Shown: positions 1-8,198 of the stretch, in pieces | Layout of the letters: every line of letters starts with the position of its first letter | How positions within the stretch are numbered: the first letter of the stretch is position 1 | Source of the DNA: an uncultured Clostridia bacterium | GTDB lineage: Bacteria; Bacillota; Clostridia; Christensenellales; UBA1242 | DNA length: 64,000 bases | Assembly (NCBI GenBank): GCA_934746645.1 | Contig: CAKVFE010000001.1 | Location: 124,001 to 188,000 of the forward strand | Reading direction: 5' to 3' | Translations under genes and position numbers: made by a program | The notes under the pieces: model-generated | The model's database searches: none | What the model was told of the DNA's origin: nothing | Seen by the model: the letters and a program-made list of their open reading frames with translations, nothing else

Positions 1-382
1 GTAATTCTTCATCACTCCACGGAGTCTTAACCATACGAGGTTTGTTGTCTTCAACATGGCCTACTGCACCATCTACAAGATATCCCACACAATCCACCAA
101 TCTTACATTGAGATTGATACTATCATTAAGTGTTATACCAACAGCTTCATTAGGTACAAACTTAGGCTGTGTAGTCATTATGCTTTTACCATCTCCACTT
201 TGTGGGATTTCGTCAATTGTTCGTTCTTTTGCATTAACATCAGTAATATTAGGTATAACTAATGTATTGAGTACATTTCTAATAAAAGTCGATTTGCCAG
301 TACGAACTGGGCCTACGACTCCAACATATATATCTCCGTTAGTACGCTTAGCTATATCGGAGTAGATATCATAACTGTTCAT
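1..382 (-). CDS. spoIVA: Stage IV sporulation protein A, N-terminal part (runs off the window)
   Basis: The minus-strand frame starts at ATG 382, behind a GGAGG ribosome site, and runs off the left edge. About 127 residues are visible. They begin MNSYDIYSDIAKRT and carry a Walker A loop, GPVRTGKST, at residues 24-32. This is the N-terminal ATPase region of SpoIVA, the protein that polymerises on the forespore surface as the basement layer of the spore coat in the mother cell. The visible half agrees with the family throughout, including the segment ending near PWSDEE. It lies downstream of der and plsY, and der close to spoIVA is a familiar Bacillus/Clostridia arrangement, although gpsA is not between them here. 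The central and C-terminal domains cannot be assessed. Confidence 0.95.
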   Translation of the reverse strand, partial: MNSYDIYSDIAKRTNGDIYVGVVGPVRTGKSTFIRNVLNTLVIPNITDVNAKERTIDEIPQSGDGKSIMTTQPKFVPNEAVGITLNDSINLNVRLVDCVGYLVDGAVGHVEDNKPRMVKTPWSDEEL

Positions 383-440
383 ATTTCCCTCCACAGTAGT
401 ATTACAAAATTGTATGAAAGGAAAATATTATTTATGCAAT

Positions 441-466
441 AAAAAAGAAAGTTTTTTCAAACTTCC
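441..466 (-). terminator. Intrinsic terminator after plsY
   Basis: Read on the minus strand, an inverted repeat (GGAAGTTT / AAACTTTC with one mismatch) is followed by a run of T. It sits just past the plsY stop and about 60 bases before the spoIVA start, so spoIVA probably has its own promoter in the 383-440 gap. Confidence 0.7.
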
Positions 467-481
467 TTTTATATTTTTATA

Positions 482-1324
482 TTAATTATTATCGTTATTA
501 GATACATTGTTATCTTCAACTACTTCTATAGTATTATCTGTATCTTCGACATTGTCATCTTTGTCATCATTAGGTACACTATTTTCTTCTGTTAGATTAG
601 ATTGTTGTGTATCTACAACTTGATCATCTTTTTCTTTATTATGTTTATGTTTGTTTTTAATATTGTTGATACGATCAACATCTTTTTGTGCAACAGCTTT
701 TATATCAATAACATTTTCACGCTTTTCTAAAAGTCTTTTGATATTGGATCTATGTGCCCAAACAATCAAAAACATAACTACATAAATAATTACGAGTCCA
801 ACATAGTTGTGTTCTAGACATAGCATAACTGTATCAACTATCAAGTATATAATTGCACAAATCAAACTACACAAACTACCAATACGAGTAATAGCAAACA
901 AAATAATGTATACGCCAAAGATAGCAAGTGCAATATATGGATGTGCAACCATACAGAATCCCATAGTAGTTGCAACCCCTTTGCCACCTTTAAACTTATA
1001 CCATACTGGGAAGCAATGTCCCACAACTGCACTGATACCTGCGATATAAATTGCACTTCTTGCGACTACTCCGCCATCAAAGCCACCAAATAGGAAAAAT
1101 CCACATATAGCAGGAATTGCACCTTTAAGAGCGTCTAATGTAAGGTTAAGAATACCAAAGAAAAATCCGTGATTTCTTAACATATTCATTGATCCCGGAT
1201 TACCACTACCGGCACTAGTTATATCTTTTTTCTGTGTTTTGGTAAGTATTTTTGCAAACATAATACTTCCCATTAAATAAGAACCTATAATTAGTCCTAC
1301 ATATTTTAAAACAGTAATCCACAT
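482..1324 (-). CDS. plsY: Glycerol-3-phosphate acyltransferase PlsY with an acidic C-terminal tail
   Basis: This is the integral membrane enzyme that transfers an acyl group from acyl-phosphate to sn-glycerol 3-phosphate, the first step of phospholipid synthesis. The 280-residue product has the PlsY signatures: SGNPGSMNMLR near residues 39-49, GHCFPVWYKFKGGKGVATT near 102-120, and five or so hydrophobic segments ending near residue 197. Typical PlsY proteins are about 200 residues long. The remaining 80 or so here are a hydrophilic Asp/Asn/Glu-rich tail that is probably disordered and cytoplasmic. The gene follows der after two bases and is very likely co-transcribed with it. Confidence 0.93.
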   Translation of the reverse strand: MWITVLKYVGLIIGSYLMGSIMFAKILTKTQKKDITSAGSGNPGSMNMLRNHGFFFGILNLTLDALKGAIPAICGFFLFGGFDGGVVARSAIYIAGISAVVGHCFPVWYKFKGGKGVATTMGFCMVAHPYIALAIFGVYIILFAITRIGSLCSLICAIIYLIVDTVMLCLEHNYVGLVIIYVVMFLIVWAHRSNIKRLLEKRENVIDIKAVAQKDVDRINNIKNKHKHNKEKDDQVVDTQQSNLTEENSVPNDDKDDNVEDTDNTIEVVEDNNVSNNDNN

Positions 1325-1326
1325 AA

Positions 1327-2652
1327 TTAAACATCCTTTTCCTTCTTGCTATTAACTAGCAATCTAATAGGAGTTCCTTTAAAATCTACTGCATTGCGTA
1401 TACAATTTTCTAGATATCTTAAATATGAGAAATGCATTAATTCTTTATCGTTAACAAACAAAACAAATGTAGGTGGATTGGTTGATGGTTGAGTAATATA
1501 GTATATCTTCAATCTTCTACCATTCTTTGTTGGAGGTTCGTTGGTAAGAACTGCATTTTGTAATATTTCATTTAAAGTACCTGTTGTTATTCGTCTACTT
1601 GCATTAGCTAATACAGTATCAACAGATTCCATAAGTTTGTTGATTCGAAGTCCAGTCAATGCACTACCATATAGTGGTACATAATAATCCATAAACTTTA
1701 AATCTTCACTTAGTTTGTCATTAAACTTATTCATAGTATAAGTATCTTTTTCAACTGTATCCCACTTATTCATAAGTATAATACTTGGTTTGCCTTCTTC
1801 GTGTATAAAACCAGCAATTCTAACATCTTGTTCGCTAAGGTCTTCAACACTATCTACTACTAGTACAACAATATCAGCTCTTCTTATAGCATCAAAACTT
1901 CTAATAACGCTATAAAGTTCAACAGAGTCTTTATCTATACTTCTCTTTCTTCTAATACCTGCTGTATCTATAAGCAAATATTCCTTACCATTATACTTAA
2001 ATGGTGTATCAATAGCATCTCTTGTAGTACCTGCAACATTGGATACCATAACTCTATTTTCGCCAAGCAATCTATTAACTAAACTACTCTTACCAGCATT
2101 AGGTTTGCCTACTACAGCTATCTTAATGCGTTCGTCCAAAGCACTAGCATCAACTTTATGTTCAAATTTGCTTACAATAACATCTAGCAAATCACCAATA
2201 CCCTTATTAAGTTCGGCTGAAATAGCTATTGGTTCGCCAAGTCCTAAATTGTAAAACTCATAAGTTTTTTCAAGCTCGTTGTTGTCAATCTTATTAACAA
2301 CTAAAACTATAGGAACATTATATTTTCTTAAAAAGTTGGCTGCATCATAATCTGCTGGAAGCAATCCTTGCTTACCATCAACAAACAATAATACTACTTG
2401 TGCTACTTCTACAGCAAGTGCTGCTTGTTTTGTAATGTTTTGTTGGAAGTCGTCTTTATTTTTGACATCTAAACCACCAGTATCAACTATTGTAAAAGCA
2501 TGCCCACACCATTCGGCATCAGCATATATACGATCTCTGGTTACACCCGGCATATCTTTAACTATGCTTATTTTTTTACCAGCAATTCTATTAAAAAATG
2601 TACTTTTACCTACATTGGGTCTTCCTACTACTGCAACTAAAGGTTTTTCCAT
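1327..2652 (-). CDS. der: Ribosome-assembly GTPase Der (EngA)
   Basis: Der is a tandem-GTPase protein needed for maturation of the 50S ribosomal subunit. The 441-residue product has two complete G domains. The first P-loop is GRPNVGKST at residues 10-18, with DTGG and NKID. The second is GKPNAGKSS near residues 182-190, with DTAG and NKWD. A C-terminal KH-like domain ends in IRLLVNSKKEKD. Length and domain order are normal for the family. It is the first gene of a der-plsY pair that leads toward spoIVA. The upstream gap at 2653-2781 should hold its promoter. Confidence 0.97.
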   Translation of the reverse strand: MEKPLVAVVGRPNVGKSTFFNRIAGKKISIVKDMPGVTRDRIYADAEWCGHAFTIVDTGGLDVKNKDDFQQNITKQAALAVEVAQVVLLFVDGKQGLLPADYDAANFLRKYNVPIVLVVNKIDNNELEKTYEFYNLGLGEPIAISAELNKGIGDLLDVIVSKFEHKVDASALDERIKIAVVGKPNAGKSSLVNRLLGENRVMVSNVAGTTRDAIDTPFKYNGKEYLLIDTAGIRRKRSIDKDSVELYSVIRSFDAIRRADIVVLVVDSVEDLSEQDVRIAGFIHEEGKPSIILMNKWDTVEKDTYTMNKFNDKLSEDLKFMDYYVPLYGSALTGLRINKLMESVDTVLANASRRITTGTLNEILQNAVLTNEPPTKNGRRLKIYYITQPSTNPPTFVLFVNDKELMHFSYLRYLENCIRNAVDFKGTPIRLLVNSKKEKDV

Positions 2653-2759
2653 TTTAATACTCCTTAAAAATTAACAATAATAGTTTATCTAAAATCAGCC
2701 CAATAATCAAGTCTATAATATATTTTAATGTAAAAATTTTGTAATATAAAAAATATGAG

Positions 2760-2798
2760 AAAAAAGAAAAATCTAAATTATTCATTTAGACTTTTTCT
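2760..2798 (-). terminator. Intrinsic terminator overlapping the spoIIP stop codon
   Basis: On the minus strand the last codons of spoIIP form the left arm (AAAAGTCTAAAT) of a hairpin whose right arm (ATTTAGATTTTTC) is followed by T-rich sequence. The stop codon therefore lies inside the terminator stem. Confidence 0.7.
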
Positions 2799-3879
2799 TG
2801 TTATTAGATATTTTACCTTTGTGATTTTTCATAACAAACATAACCATTAATCCTACCACTCCAGCAAATGTCACTGTTATGATAATTAATGATACTCTAC
2901 TTGTGGTTTTGTTATTTTCAGTTAAATTATTTAAGTGTCCATTAATTGTAGGAGTTGTTGTAGTAGTATTGCCACCAATAACTATATTATTATCTTTATC
3001 ATCTACAGTAGTACCATACAAAGCAGTATTAACCACATCAGTTAATGGTGGGACACTCTTTAAGACAAGTTCTTTTTCAACTAAATATGTACCCATTTCA
3101 AACAACAACATTTTGTTGTACAAAGCCTGATTATAATGTCCTCTAGCATAATATATATCAGCAAACAACCACGGATATTTTTCTTCTGCAACGCTCAACA
3201 AATATACTGCAAACTCTAAATTTTCGTCCATATTAGGATTGGCTTTGCCTACAACAATACGGACTTTACATCTTTCTTCACCATCTACATTGGTCACATA
3301 ATAACTTCTGCCAACACCATCTCTATGTATATCAAACATTGCATCTGGCGAATATGTATTTAACAAACTTTTTGCAGTAACTTCACTTCTTGCATACGCA
3401 GTGCTATTGTGCGGTATATGCAAAGTTTCGTCTAATGTAACATCTATACCTAGATTTTCAAAACTAGATTTAATAGCTCTAGCAACATCGTGTACACCAC
3501 CAGCACCATATATGCTATCGTATCCATCAGTAGGAACATAACTTTCATCATTGTGAGTTAAATACAAACATATTTTCTTTTTATATGCTCCTATTGGACT
3601 TGGTTCATCGGACACATCAACATTGGGTTTCTTAATATCTTTTACATATTTTGCAATAGCTGTTTTGTTGTCTTTATCAATACTTATAATATCATACATC
3701 TTAAATTCTTTTGATATATAACTATCGTTGACAGCAACATCACTCTTTTCAAATAGATATTCTCCAGTATCGGTATACACCACAAATGGTTTGTCTGTTT
3801 CGCCGTCATAAGCATATACTTTATAACTAGGAACAATACAACACAGCATAAGCATAATTAATATTATGAGTTTTTTCAT
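2782..3879 (-). CDS. spoIIP: Stage II sporulation protein P (cell-wall amidase)
   Basis: SpoIIP removes stem peptides from septal peptidoglycan and, with SpoIID and SpoIIM, drives engulfment of the forespore. The 365-residue product has an N-terminal signal/membrane segment (residues 1-23), the zinc amidase domain (about residues 95-285) and a C-terminal membrane segment near 332-352. Landmarks are YLTHNDESYVPTDG, HDVARAIKSSFENLGIDV, FDIHRDGV and LFEMGTY. The C-terminal hydrophobic segment is not the usual position for SpoIIP, which is mainly N-anchored, so topology may differ. It starts two bases from a membrane-protein gene and is probably co-transcribed with it. Confidence 0.9.
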   Translation of the reverse strand: MKKLIILIMLMLCCIVPSYKVYAYDGETDKPFVVYTDTGEYLFEKSDVAVNDSYISKEFKMYDIISIDKDNKTAIAKYVKDIKKPNVDVSDEPSPIGAYKKKICLYLTHNDESYVPTDGYDSIYGAGGVHDVARAIKSSFENLGIDVTLDETLHIPHNSTAYARSEVTAKSLLNTYSPDAMFDIHRDGVGRSYYVTNVDGEERCKVRIVVGKANPNMDENLEFAVYLLSVAEEKYPWLFADIYYARGHYNQALYNKMLLFEMGTYLVEKELVLKSVPPLTDVVNTALYGTTVDDKDNNIVIGGNTTTTTPTINGHLNNLTENNKTTSRVSLIIITVTFAGVVGLMVMFVMKNHKGKISNNKKKSK

Positions 3880-3880
3880 A

Positions 3881-4477
3881 CTAATCTCCTTTAATATTTA
3901 GATTGTTAGCTTTAACTTTTTTAGATTTTATTAATGATGGTTTTATTAATTGAAATACACAAAGTATGAGCATATTGATAGTAAAACCAATTACAAAATT
4001 ATTGATAAAATACACACTTAAAAGGTTGTTGTAACCTAGCCCAGTTTCAAACAAAAATCCAAACAATGTTATAAACATAATTGAACAAGCATTGTATATC
4101 AACATATACTTTACATCGTTAACAAATACCAATGAAACCAAAGCTAAGACAATGATAATTATTGGAGATAATGAAGAGATATATAAGCTATCAATATTGA
4201 TAAGTACAACATATACTACTCCAATAAAAAAGCTCAATACAAGTGCAAAAAATAGTTGTTTTTGCTGACAATTTTTAAGTTGAGCAATTAGCAAAACAAT
4301 ACTAGCTATCATAAAAAAATAATTGATTGAAAAACTAGAATAATATGATGGTTGGACAATATATCCTAACATTGCAAAAAGTAGTATTGCAATATAAAAA
4401 ATTTTTGATGGATAAACTTTATTAAACATCAATACAATCAACAATATTAATCCTAAACACATAAATCCTATTGGCAT
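3881..4477 (-). CDS. Polytopic membrane protein of unknown function, upstream of spoIIP
   Basis: I do not recognise this family. The product is about 198 residues, almost wholly hydrophobic, with about six predicted membrane segments and a short lysine-rich C-terminus (SLIKSKKVKANNLNIKGD). I chose ATG 4477 because GGAG lies six bases upstream; a longer reading starts at TTG 4489. It precedes spoIIP by one base, which suggests a shared transcript and possibly a sporulation role. That role is inferred from position only. Confidence 0.65.
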   Translation of the reverse strand: MPIGFMCLGLILLIVLMFNKVYPSKIFYIAILLFAMLGYIVQPSYYSSFSINYFFMIASIVLLIAQLKNCQQKQLFFALVLSFFIGVVYVVLINIDSLYISSLSPIIIIVLALVSLVFVNDVKYMLIYNACSIMFITLFGFLFETGLGYNNLLSVYFINNFVIGFTINMLILCVFQLIKPSLIKSKKVKANNLNIKGD

Positions 4478-4589
4478 AATTATCTCCAATATTAATGTGT
4501 GGATATTATAAAAAAATATGTAATTATCAAAGATGTAATATATTGTTAATTTTTGTCATATAATGAAATAAAACTAATTAGGACTAAAT

Positions 4590-4928
4590 ATGGAAATAAC
4601 ATTTTGCGATTTAAGAGCAAAAGAAGTTGTTAATATATGTGACGGCAAGCGTATGGGCAATATCATTGATATTGTTTTTGATTCGTGCTCTTTTCGAGTA
4701 ACTGGTATTGTAGTCCCAAGTGAAAAAAGTTTTTTCAATTTTTTTAAAAGCAATCCAGATATTTTTATCCCCTTCAATCGAATAAGAAAAATAGGTCGAG
4801 ATGTAATACTAGTAGAACTAAATCCTGTAACTGCTCAACAACAAGTAAGCACAACATCTAGTGAAGAAATTATTGAAAATATTAATACCAACAAAGAGTC
4901 AGTTGACGAAAAAGAAATGGTAGAATAA
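4590..4928 (+). CDS. YlmC/YmxH-type PRC-barrel sporulation protein
   Basis: This small soluble protein (112 residues) resembles the YlmC/YmxH family of PRC-barrel proteins found in spore formers. Landmarks are CDLRAKEVVNICDGKRMGNIIDI at the N-terminus, IVVPSEK and IFIPFNRIRKIGRDVILVE, ending near residue 80. A Gln/Ser/Glu-rich tail follows. The biochemical role of the family is not established; YlmC is linked to sporulation by conservation. The ribosome site is weak (AGGA). It stands divergent from the spoIIP operon and just upstream of nrdR, which has its own promoter. Confidence 0.75.
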   Translation: MEITFCDLRAKEVVNICDGKRMGNIIDIVFDSCSFRVTGIVVPSEKSFFNFFKSNPDIFIPFNRIRKIGRDVILVELNPVTAQQQVSTTSSEEIIENINTNKESVDEKEMVE

Positions 4929-4931
4929 TAA

Positions 4932-4972
4932 TTGATTATTAACCTTTGATTTGGTATACTATGATTACCAAA
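4932..4972 (+). promoter_or_regulatory. nrdR promoter with an overlapping inverted repeat
   Basis: A sigma-A type promoter is visible: TTGATT at 4932-4937, a 17-base spacer, and TATACT at 4955-4960. A perfect inverted repeat TTTGGTA (4950-4956) / TACCAAA (4966-4972) overlaps the -10 box and the expected start site, which is a good position for repressor binding. It does not look like the usual NrdR box, so the binding protein is unknown. Confidence 0.6.
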
Positions 4973-4989
4973 TTAAAAGGACATAAACA

Positions 4990-5463
4990 ATGAAATGTAT
5001 ATATTGTGGCTGTAAAGACAGCAAGGTAATTGACTCTAGATACATAGACGAAACCAACTCTATAAGACGCAGAAGAGAATGTCTTAATCCTGAATGTCAA
5101 AAAAGATTTAACACTTACGAAACGATAGAATTGTTGCCAATAATGGTTGTTAAAAATGATGATAGTAGACAAGCTTTTAATCCCCTAAAAATAAAACAAG
5201 GTATTATGAAGGCTTGTGAAAAAAGACCTGTATCTGTATCACAAATCAACGAAATGGTAAACGATATTGAAAAGCAAATTCAAAATAGTCTTAGACAAGA
5301 AATATCTTCTAGTGAGATAGGCGAAATGATAATGGAAAGACTAAAGAAAGTAGATGAAGTTGCTTATATAAGATTTGCATCTGTATACAGAAAGTTTACT
5401 GATGTAACACATTTTATGGACTTTATTAAAGAGTTTGAAAAGATTATTAATAAAGAAAATTAA
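4990..5463 (+). CDS. nrdR: Transcriptional repressor NrdR
   Basis: NrdR represses ribonucleotide reductase genes by sensing the dATP/ATP balance. The 157-residue product has an N-terminal zinc ribbon followed by an ATP-cone domain (about residues 47-137). The ribbon starts MKCIYCGC and continues through RRRECLNPEC. The second cysteine pair is CX4C (31 and 36) rather than the CX2C I expect for the family, which might alter zinc geometry slightly. Length is normal. The ribosome site is AAAGGA. No ribonucleotide reductase gene is in the window. Confidence 0.95.
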   Translation: MKCIYCGCKDSKVIDSRYIDETNSIRRRRECLNPECQKRFNTYETIELLPIMVVKNDDSRQAFNPLKIKQGIMKACEKRPVSVSQINEMVNDIEKQIQNSLRQEISSSEIGEMIMERLKKVDEVAYIRFASVYRKFTDVTHFMDFIKEFEKIINKEN

Positions 5464-5475
5464 CTATATACCCTA

Positions 5476-5534
5476 TACTATGCAAATAACAAAAAAACCG
5501 AGAAATATCTCGGTTTTTTATATTTTGCATAGTA
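5476..5534. terminator. Bidirectional terminator nested in an 11-bp inverted repeat
   Basis: The core hairpin (AACCGAG / CTCGGTT, 5496-5517) has A-runs on the left and T-runs on the right, so it can serve both nrdR and the converging HD-domain gene. It is enclosed by a second perfect inverted repeat, TACTATGCAAA (5476-5486) and TTTGCATAGTA (5524-5534). Confidence 0.8.
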
Positions 5535-5569
5535 GTCAATAAAAACATTTAATTTTTACTATATTAACT

Positions 5570-6151
5570 TTATCTTTCTTCATCTAAATATGTAGACAAT
5601 GTATCAGCCGAATTAAAAATAGCTGCTATTGGGAACTTATAATAAGCATCACTTAAAGATGCTCCACCATTCCTAACTCTTGCATCAAATCCACCCATAT
5701 GCCAGTTGATAGCTATAGCTTCTTCTCTTGTAAGTTTGACAAAACTACTAATAATATAAACAGATTTTTCGCCGTGTCCATAAGGCAATTCTTCATCGAA
5801 AGTATAGTAAGGTTGTTTTGTCCAATTACCATTTTCGTCCTTTACATTTCTGTAGTCTACTTTATAACAATTAACTTTACATACATCGTGCAATAGACCT
5901 ATTAATGCAATACTTTCGTTGGAAATGACATTGGTATAATTGTCACCATATTCTGATATAATCATCTTTAAAAATCTTTTATATACTTTTAAACTATGCT
6001 CTGCCAAACCACCTTCATAAGCTGAATGGAATTTGGTGCTAGCAGGTGCTGTAAAAAAGTCAGATGATAATAACCATTTTAACAATTCTTTATTGCCATC
6101 TCTAGTTATATTCTTTTCAAAAACTTCTATAAATTCTTCTTTAACGCTCAT
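5570..6151 (-). CDS. HD-domain phosphohydrolase-like protein
   Basis: The 193-residue product looks like a small HD-superfamily metal-dependent phosphohydrolase. The histidine in GGLAEHSLKVYKRF (about residue 52) and the HD pair in LIGLLHDVCKVNCYK (about residues 88-89) are the expected metal ligands. IINWHMGGFDAR-type sequence near residue 150 supplies a further histidine. The substrate cannot be told from sequence; relatives act on nucleotides or nucleic-acid-linked phosphates. It is a single gene with GGATAAATATT before the ATG, converging on nrdR. Confidence 0.7.
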   Translation of the reverse strand: MSVKEEFIEVFEKNITRDGNKELLKWLLSSDFFTAPASTKFHSAYEGGLAEHSLKVYKRFLKMIISEYGDNYTNVISNESIALIGLLHDVCKVNCYKVDYRNVKDENGNWTKQPYYTFDEELPYGHGEKSVYIISSFVKLTREEAIAINWHMGGFDARVRNGGASLSDAYYKFPIAAIFNSADTLSTYLDEER

Positions 6152-6256
6152 AATATTTATCCTTTAAAACAATTAATAATTTACTTCAATAGTTTAGCAA
6201 AAACTATAACAAATGTGAAATAATTAATATATTCTTTTTTATAATTAAATTAATAG

Positions 6257-6285
6257 TTGACTAAAAAAAACATTACCTTTAATAT
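6257..6285 (+). promoter_or_regulatory. Sigma-A promoter of the DUF1538/PII operon
   Basis: TTGACT at 6257-6262 and TAATAT at 6280-6285 are separated by exactly 17 bases. The expected start is about 25 bases before the TTG start codon of the first gene. Confidence 0.65.
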
Positions 6286-6318
6286 ATAAATATATTAATC
6301 TTAAAAGGTAAATTTAAA

Positions 6319-7842
6319 TTGGCAAAAACAATACTTTCAAAACTTAAAGAAAGTTCAATAGCAGTACTTCCAATAGCTATTATTGTTATAATATTGGGAC
6401 TTACTATCTCTCCACTATCGGGATTTGATTTAATAAGATTTTCTATATCTACCTTGCTACTTATATTTGGTACAGCGTTATTTAGTGTCGGTGCTGACAC
6501 TGCAATGTTTAGTATTGGTAGTAGCATAGGTGCACATTTAAGCAAATCAAGAAAGTTTGGTATTTTTATTATTTTATCATTAATTCTTGGCACAGTTATT
6601 ACTATAGCCGAACCTGACTTAGCTGTACTTGCTAGTCAAGTTGTATCTATCAACAAATGGTTATTTATAATGGTAGTTGCAATAGGTGTTGGGTTGTATC
6701 TTGCTATCGCTGTAGCTAGAATAATATTTCAAGTAGATTTAAAATATATTTTGATATTTTCTTACATAATCGTATTTATACTTATGATATTTACACCAAG
6801 TCAATACTTACCTATTTCTATGGATTCTAGTGGTGTAACAACTGGTGCTATCTCTGTACCATTTATTATGGCTTTTGGTATGGGTATAAGTTCGGTAAGA
6901 AGTGGCAAACCAGACGAAAATGATAGTTTTGGTATTATTGCTTGCACAAGTATAGGCCCATTAATAACAGCCCAAATACTTTGTATTATCGTAGGCAACA
7001 ATATGCAATCTACTACTAGTGTAAACATCAACACAAGCACTGGCACTGCTATGGATATGTTAAGTCAATTTGGTATTCAATTTTTGGATAATGCAAAAGA
7101 AATTTTATTGGTACTTCTTCCTATAGCAATATTATTTTTCGTATATAACGCCCTATTTTTAAAATTTCATAAAAAACAAATATTAAAAATAGTTATTGGT
7201 CTATTGTACACATATTTTGGTATAGTTATATTCCTAACTGGAGTTTTAACCGGATTCTTCCCTGTAGCAAGTGTTATTGGCTATAAAATAGCAAGTTCGG
7301 ATTATAGTTGGGCGTTGATACCTATAGCTGGCATAATAGGCTTGTTGGTTATTATGGCAGAACCTGCAGTTGGTATACTAAATAAAAGAGTTGAAGATAT
7401 AACACACGGTATTATAAGTAAAAAAGTAATGATGATATCCATTAGCATAAGTGTGGCATTAAGTATGATACTTGTTGTACTTAGAATAATATATAATATT
7501 CCATTTATTTGGCTAATACTTCCAATATACATTGTTATACTTATATGCTCTATATTCTGCACACCAATATTTACAGCAATTGCGTTTGATAGTGGTGGTG
7601 TAGCAAGTGGTACAATGGCAACAAGTTTCATATTGCCTTTTGCTATGGGAATATGTGTAGCAAAAGATGTCAATATCCTTAATGGTGCTTTTGGTACAAT
7701 ATCACTTATAGCTTGTATCCCTATCCTATGTATCCTTATATTGGGACTTGTATTTAAATTGGTATCATACAAACAAAAGAAAAAAGAACAACCAAAAAAG
7801 AAAACATCTACAGTTATTGTTGATTTTGACTGGGGAGAATAA
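6319..7842 (+). CDS. DUF1538 integral membrane protein with internal duplication
   Basis: The 507-residue protein is made of two related membrane halves. Matching landmarks recur about 250 residues apart: AEPDLAVL (97-104) with AEPAVGIL (347-354), and DSSGVTTG (169-176) with DSGGVASG (424-431). Each half has about six membrane segments, giving a transporter-like inverted or direct repeat. This is the DUF1538 family. No substrate is known to me. Translation begins at TTG 6319 with AAAAGG upstream. The next two genes are PII-like and are tightly linked, so the membrane protein is probably gated or regulated by them, as AmtB is by GlnK. That last point is inference. Confidence 0.8.
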   Translation: MAKTILSKLKESSIAVLPIAIIVIILGLTISPLSGFDLIRFSISTLLLIFGTALFSVGADTAMFSIGSSIGAHLSKSRKFGIFIILSLILGTVITIAEPDLAVLASQVVSINKWLFIMVVAIGVGLYLAIAVARIIFQVDLKYILIFSYIIVFILMIFTPSQYLPISMDSSGVTTGAISVPFIMAFGMGISSVRSGKPDENDSFGIIACTSIGPLITAQILCIIVGNNMQSTTSVNINTSTGTAMDMLSQFGIQFLDNAKEILLVLLPIAILFFVYNALFLKFHKKQILKIVIGLLYTYFGIVIFLTGVLTGFFPVASVIGYKIASSDYSWALIPIAGIIGLLVIMAEPAVGILNKRVEDITHGIISKKVMMISISISVALSMILVVLRIIYNIPFIWLILPIYIVILICSIFCTPIFTAIAFDSGGVASGTMATSFILPFAMGICVAKDVNILNGAFGTISLIACIPILCILILGLVFKLVSYKQKKKEQPKKKTSTVIVDFDWGE

Positions 7843-7844
7843 AT

Positions 7845-8198
7845 ATGAAAAAGATAAAATCACCTTTTGAAGTAATGTTTGTCATAGTTGACCGAGGTCA
7901 AGGCGACAAAGTACTAGAATTGTTGAACAACAACCATATAGAATATAGTTTAAAATTGTTGGGACACGGAACATCAGAAAACGAAATTGCTGATTTGTTT
8001 GGATTTGGCGTAGAAGAAAAAGATATAATAATATCGCTAGTAACAGAAGAAATGAGCAAAGCTATCGTTGAGATCGTGTATACTGACTTAAACCTAAATC
8101 TAGAACATACCGGTTTTGTATTTACTGTACAACCTAACAGTTCTACCCTAGACTTATTAAATATGTTAAATATCGAGGTAACCAATGGCAAAAATTAA
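7845..8198 (+). CDS. PII-like signalling protein, first copy
   Basis: The 117-residue product has the size and alternating beta-alpha-beta pattern of a PII (GlnB/GlnK-like) protein: FEVMFVIVDRGQGDKVLELL at the start, LGHGTSENE in the position of the T-loop, and a second beta-alpha-beta unit ending in FTVQPNSS. The T-loop region is short and lacks the canonical uridylylated tyrosine segment, so this is a divergent member. It begins two bases after the DUF1538 stop and overlaps the next gene by 14 bases, so it is translationally linked to both. Confidence 0.7.
   Translation: MKKIKSPFEVMFVIVDRGQGDKVLELLNNNHIEYSLKLLGHGTSENEIADLFGFGVEEKDIIISLVTEEMSKAIVEIVYTDLNLNLEHTGFVFTVQPNSSTLDLLNMLNIEVTNGKN

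Noticed and set aside
42..365. Plus-strand open frames opposite spoIVA
   Set aside because: They are antisense shadows; the minus strand encodes the clear SpoIVA N-terminus with a Walker A motif and ribosome site.
7302..7772. 156-residue minus-strand frame inside the DUF1538 gene
   Set aside because: It mirrors a hydrophobic coding region, has no ribosome site and no family resemblance.
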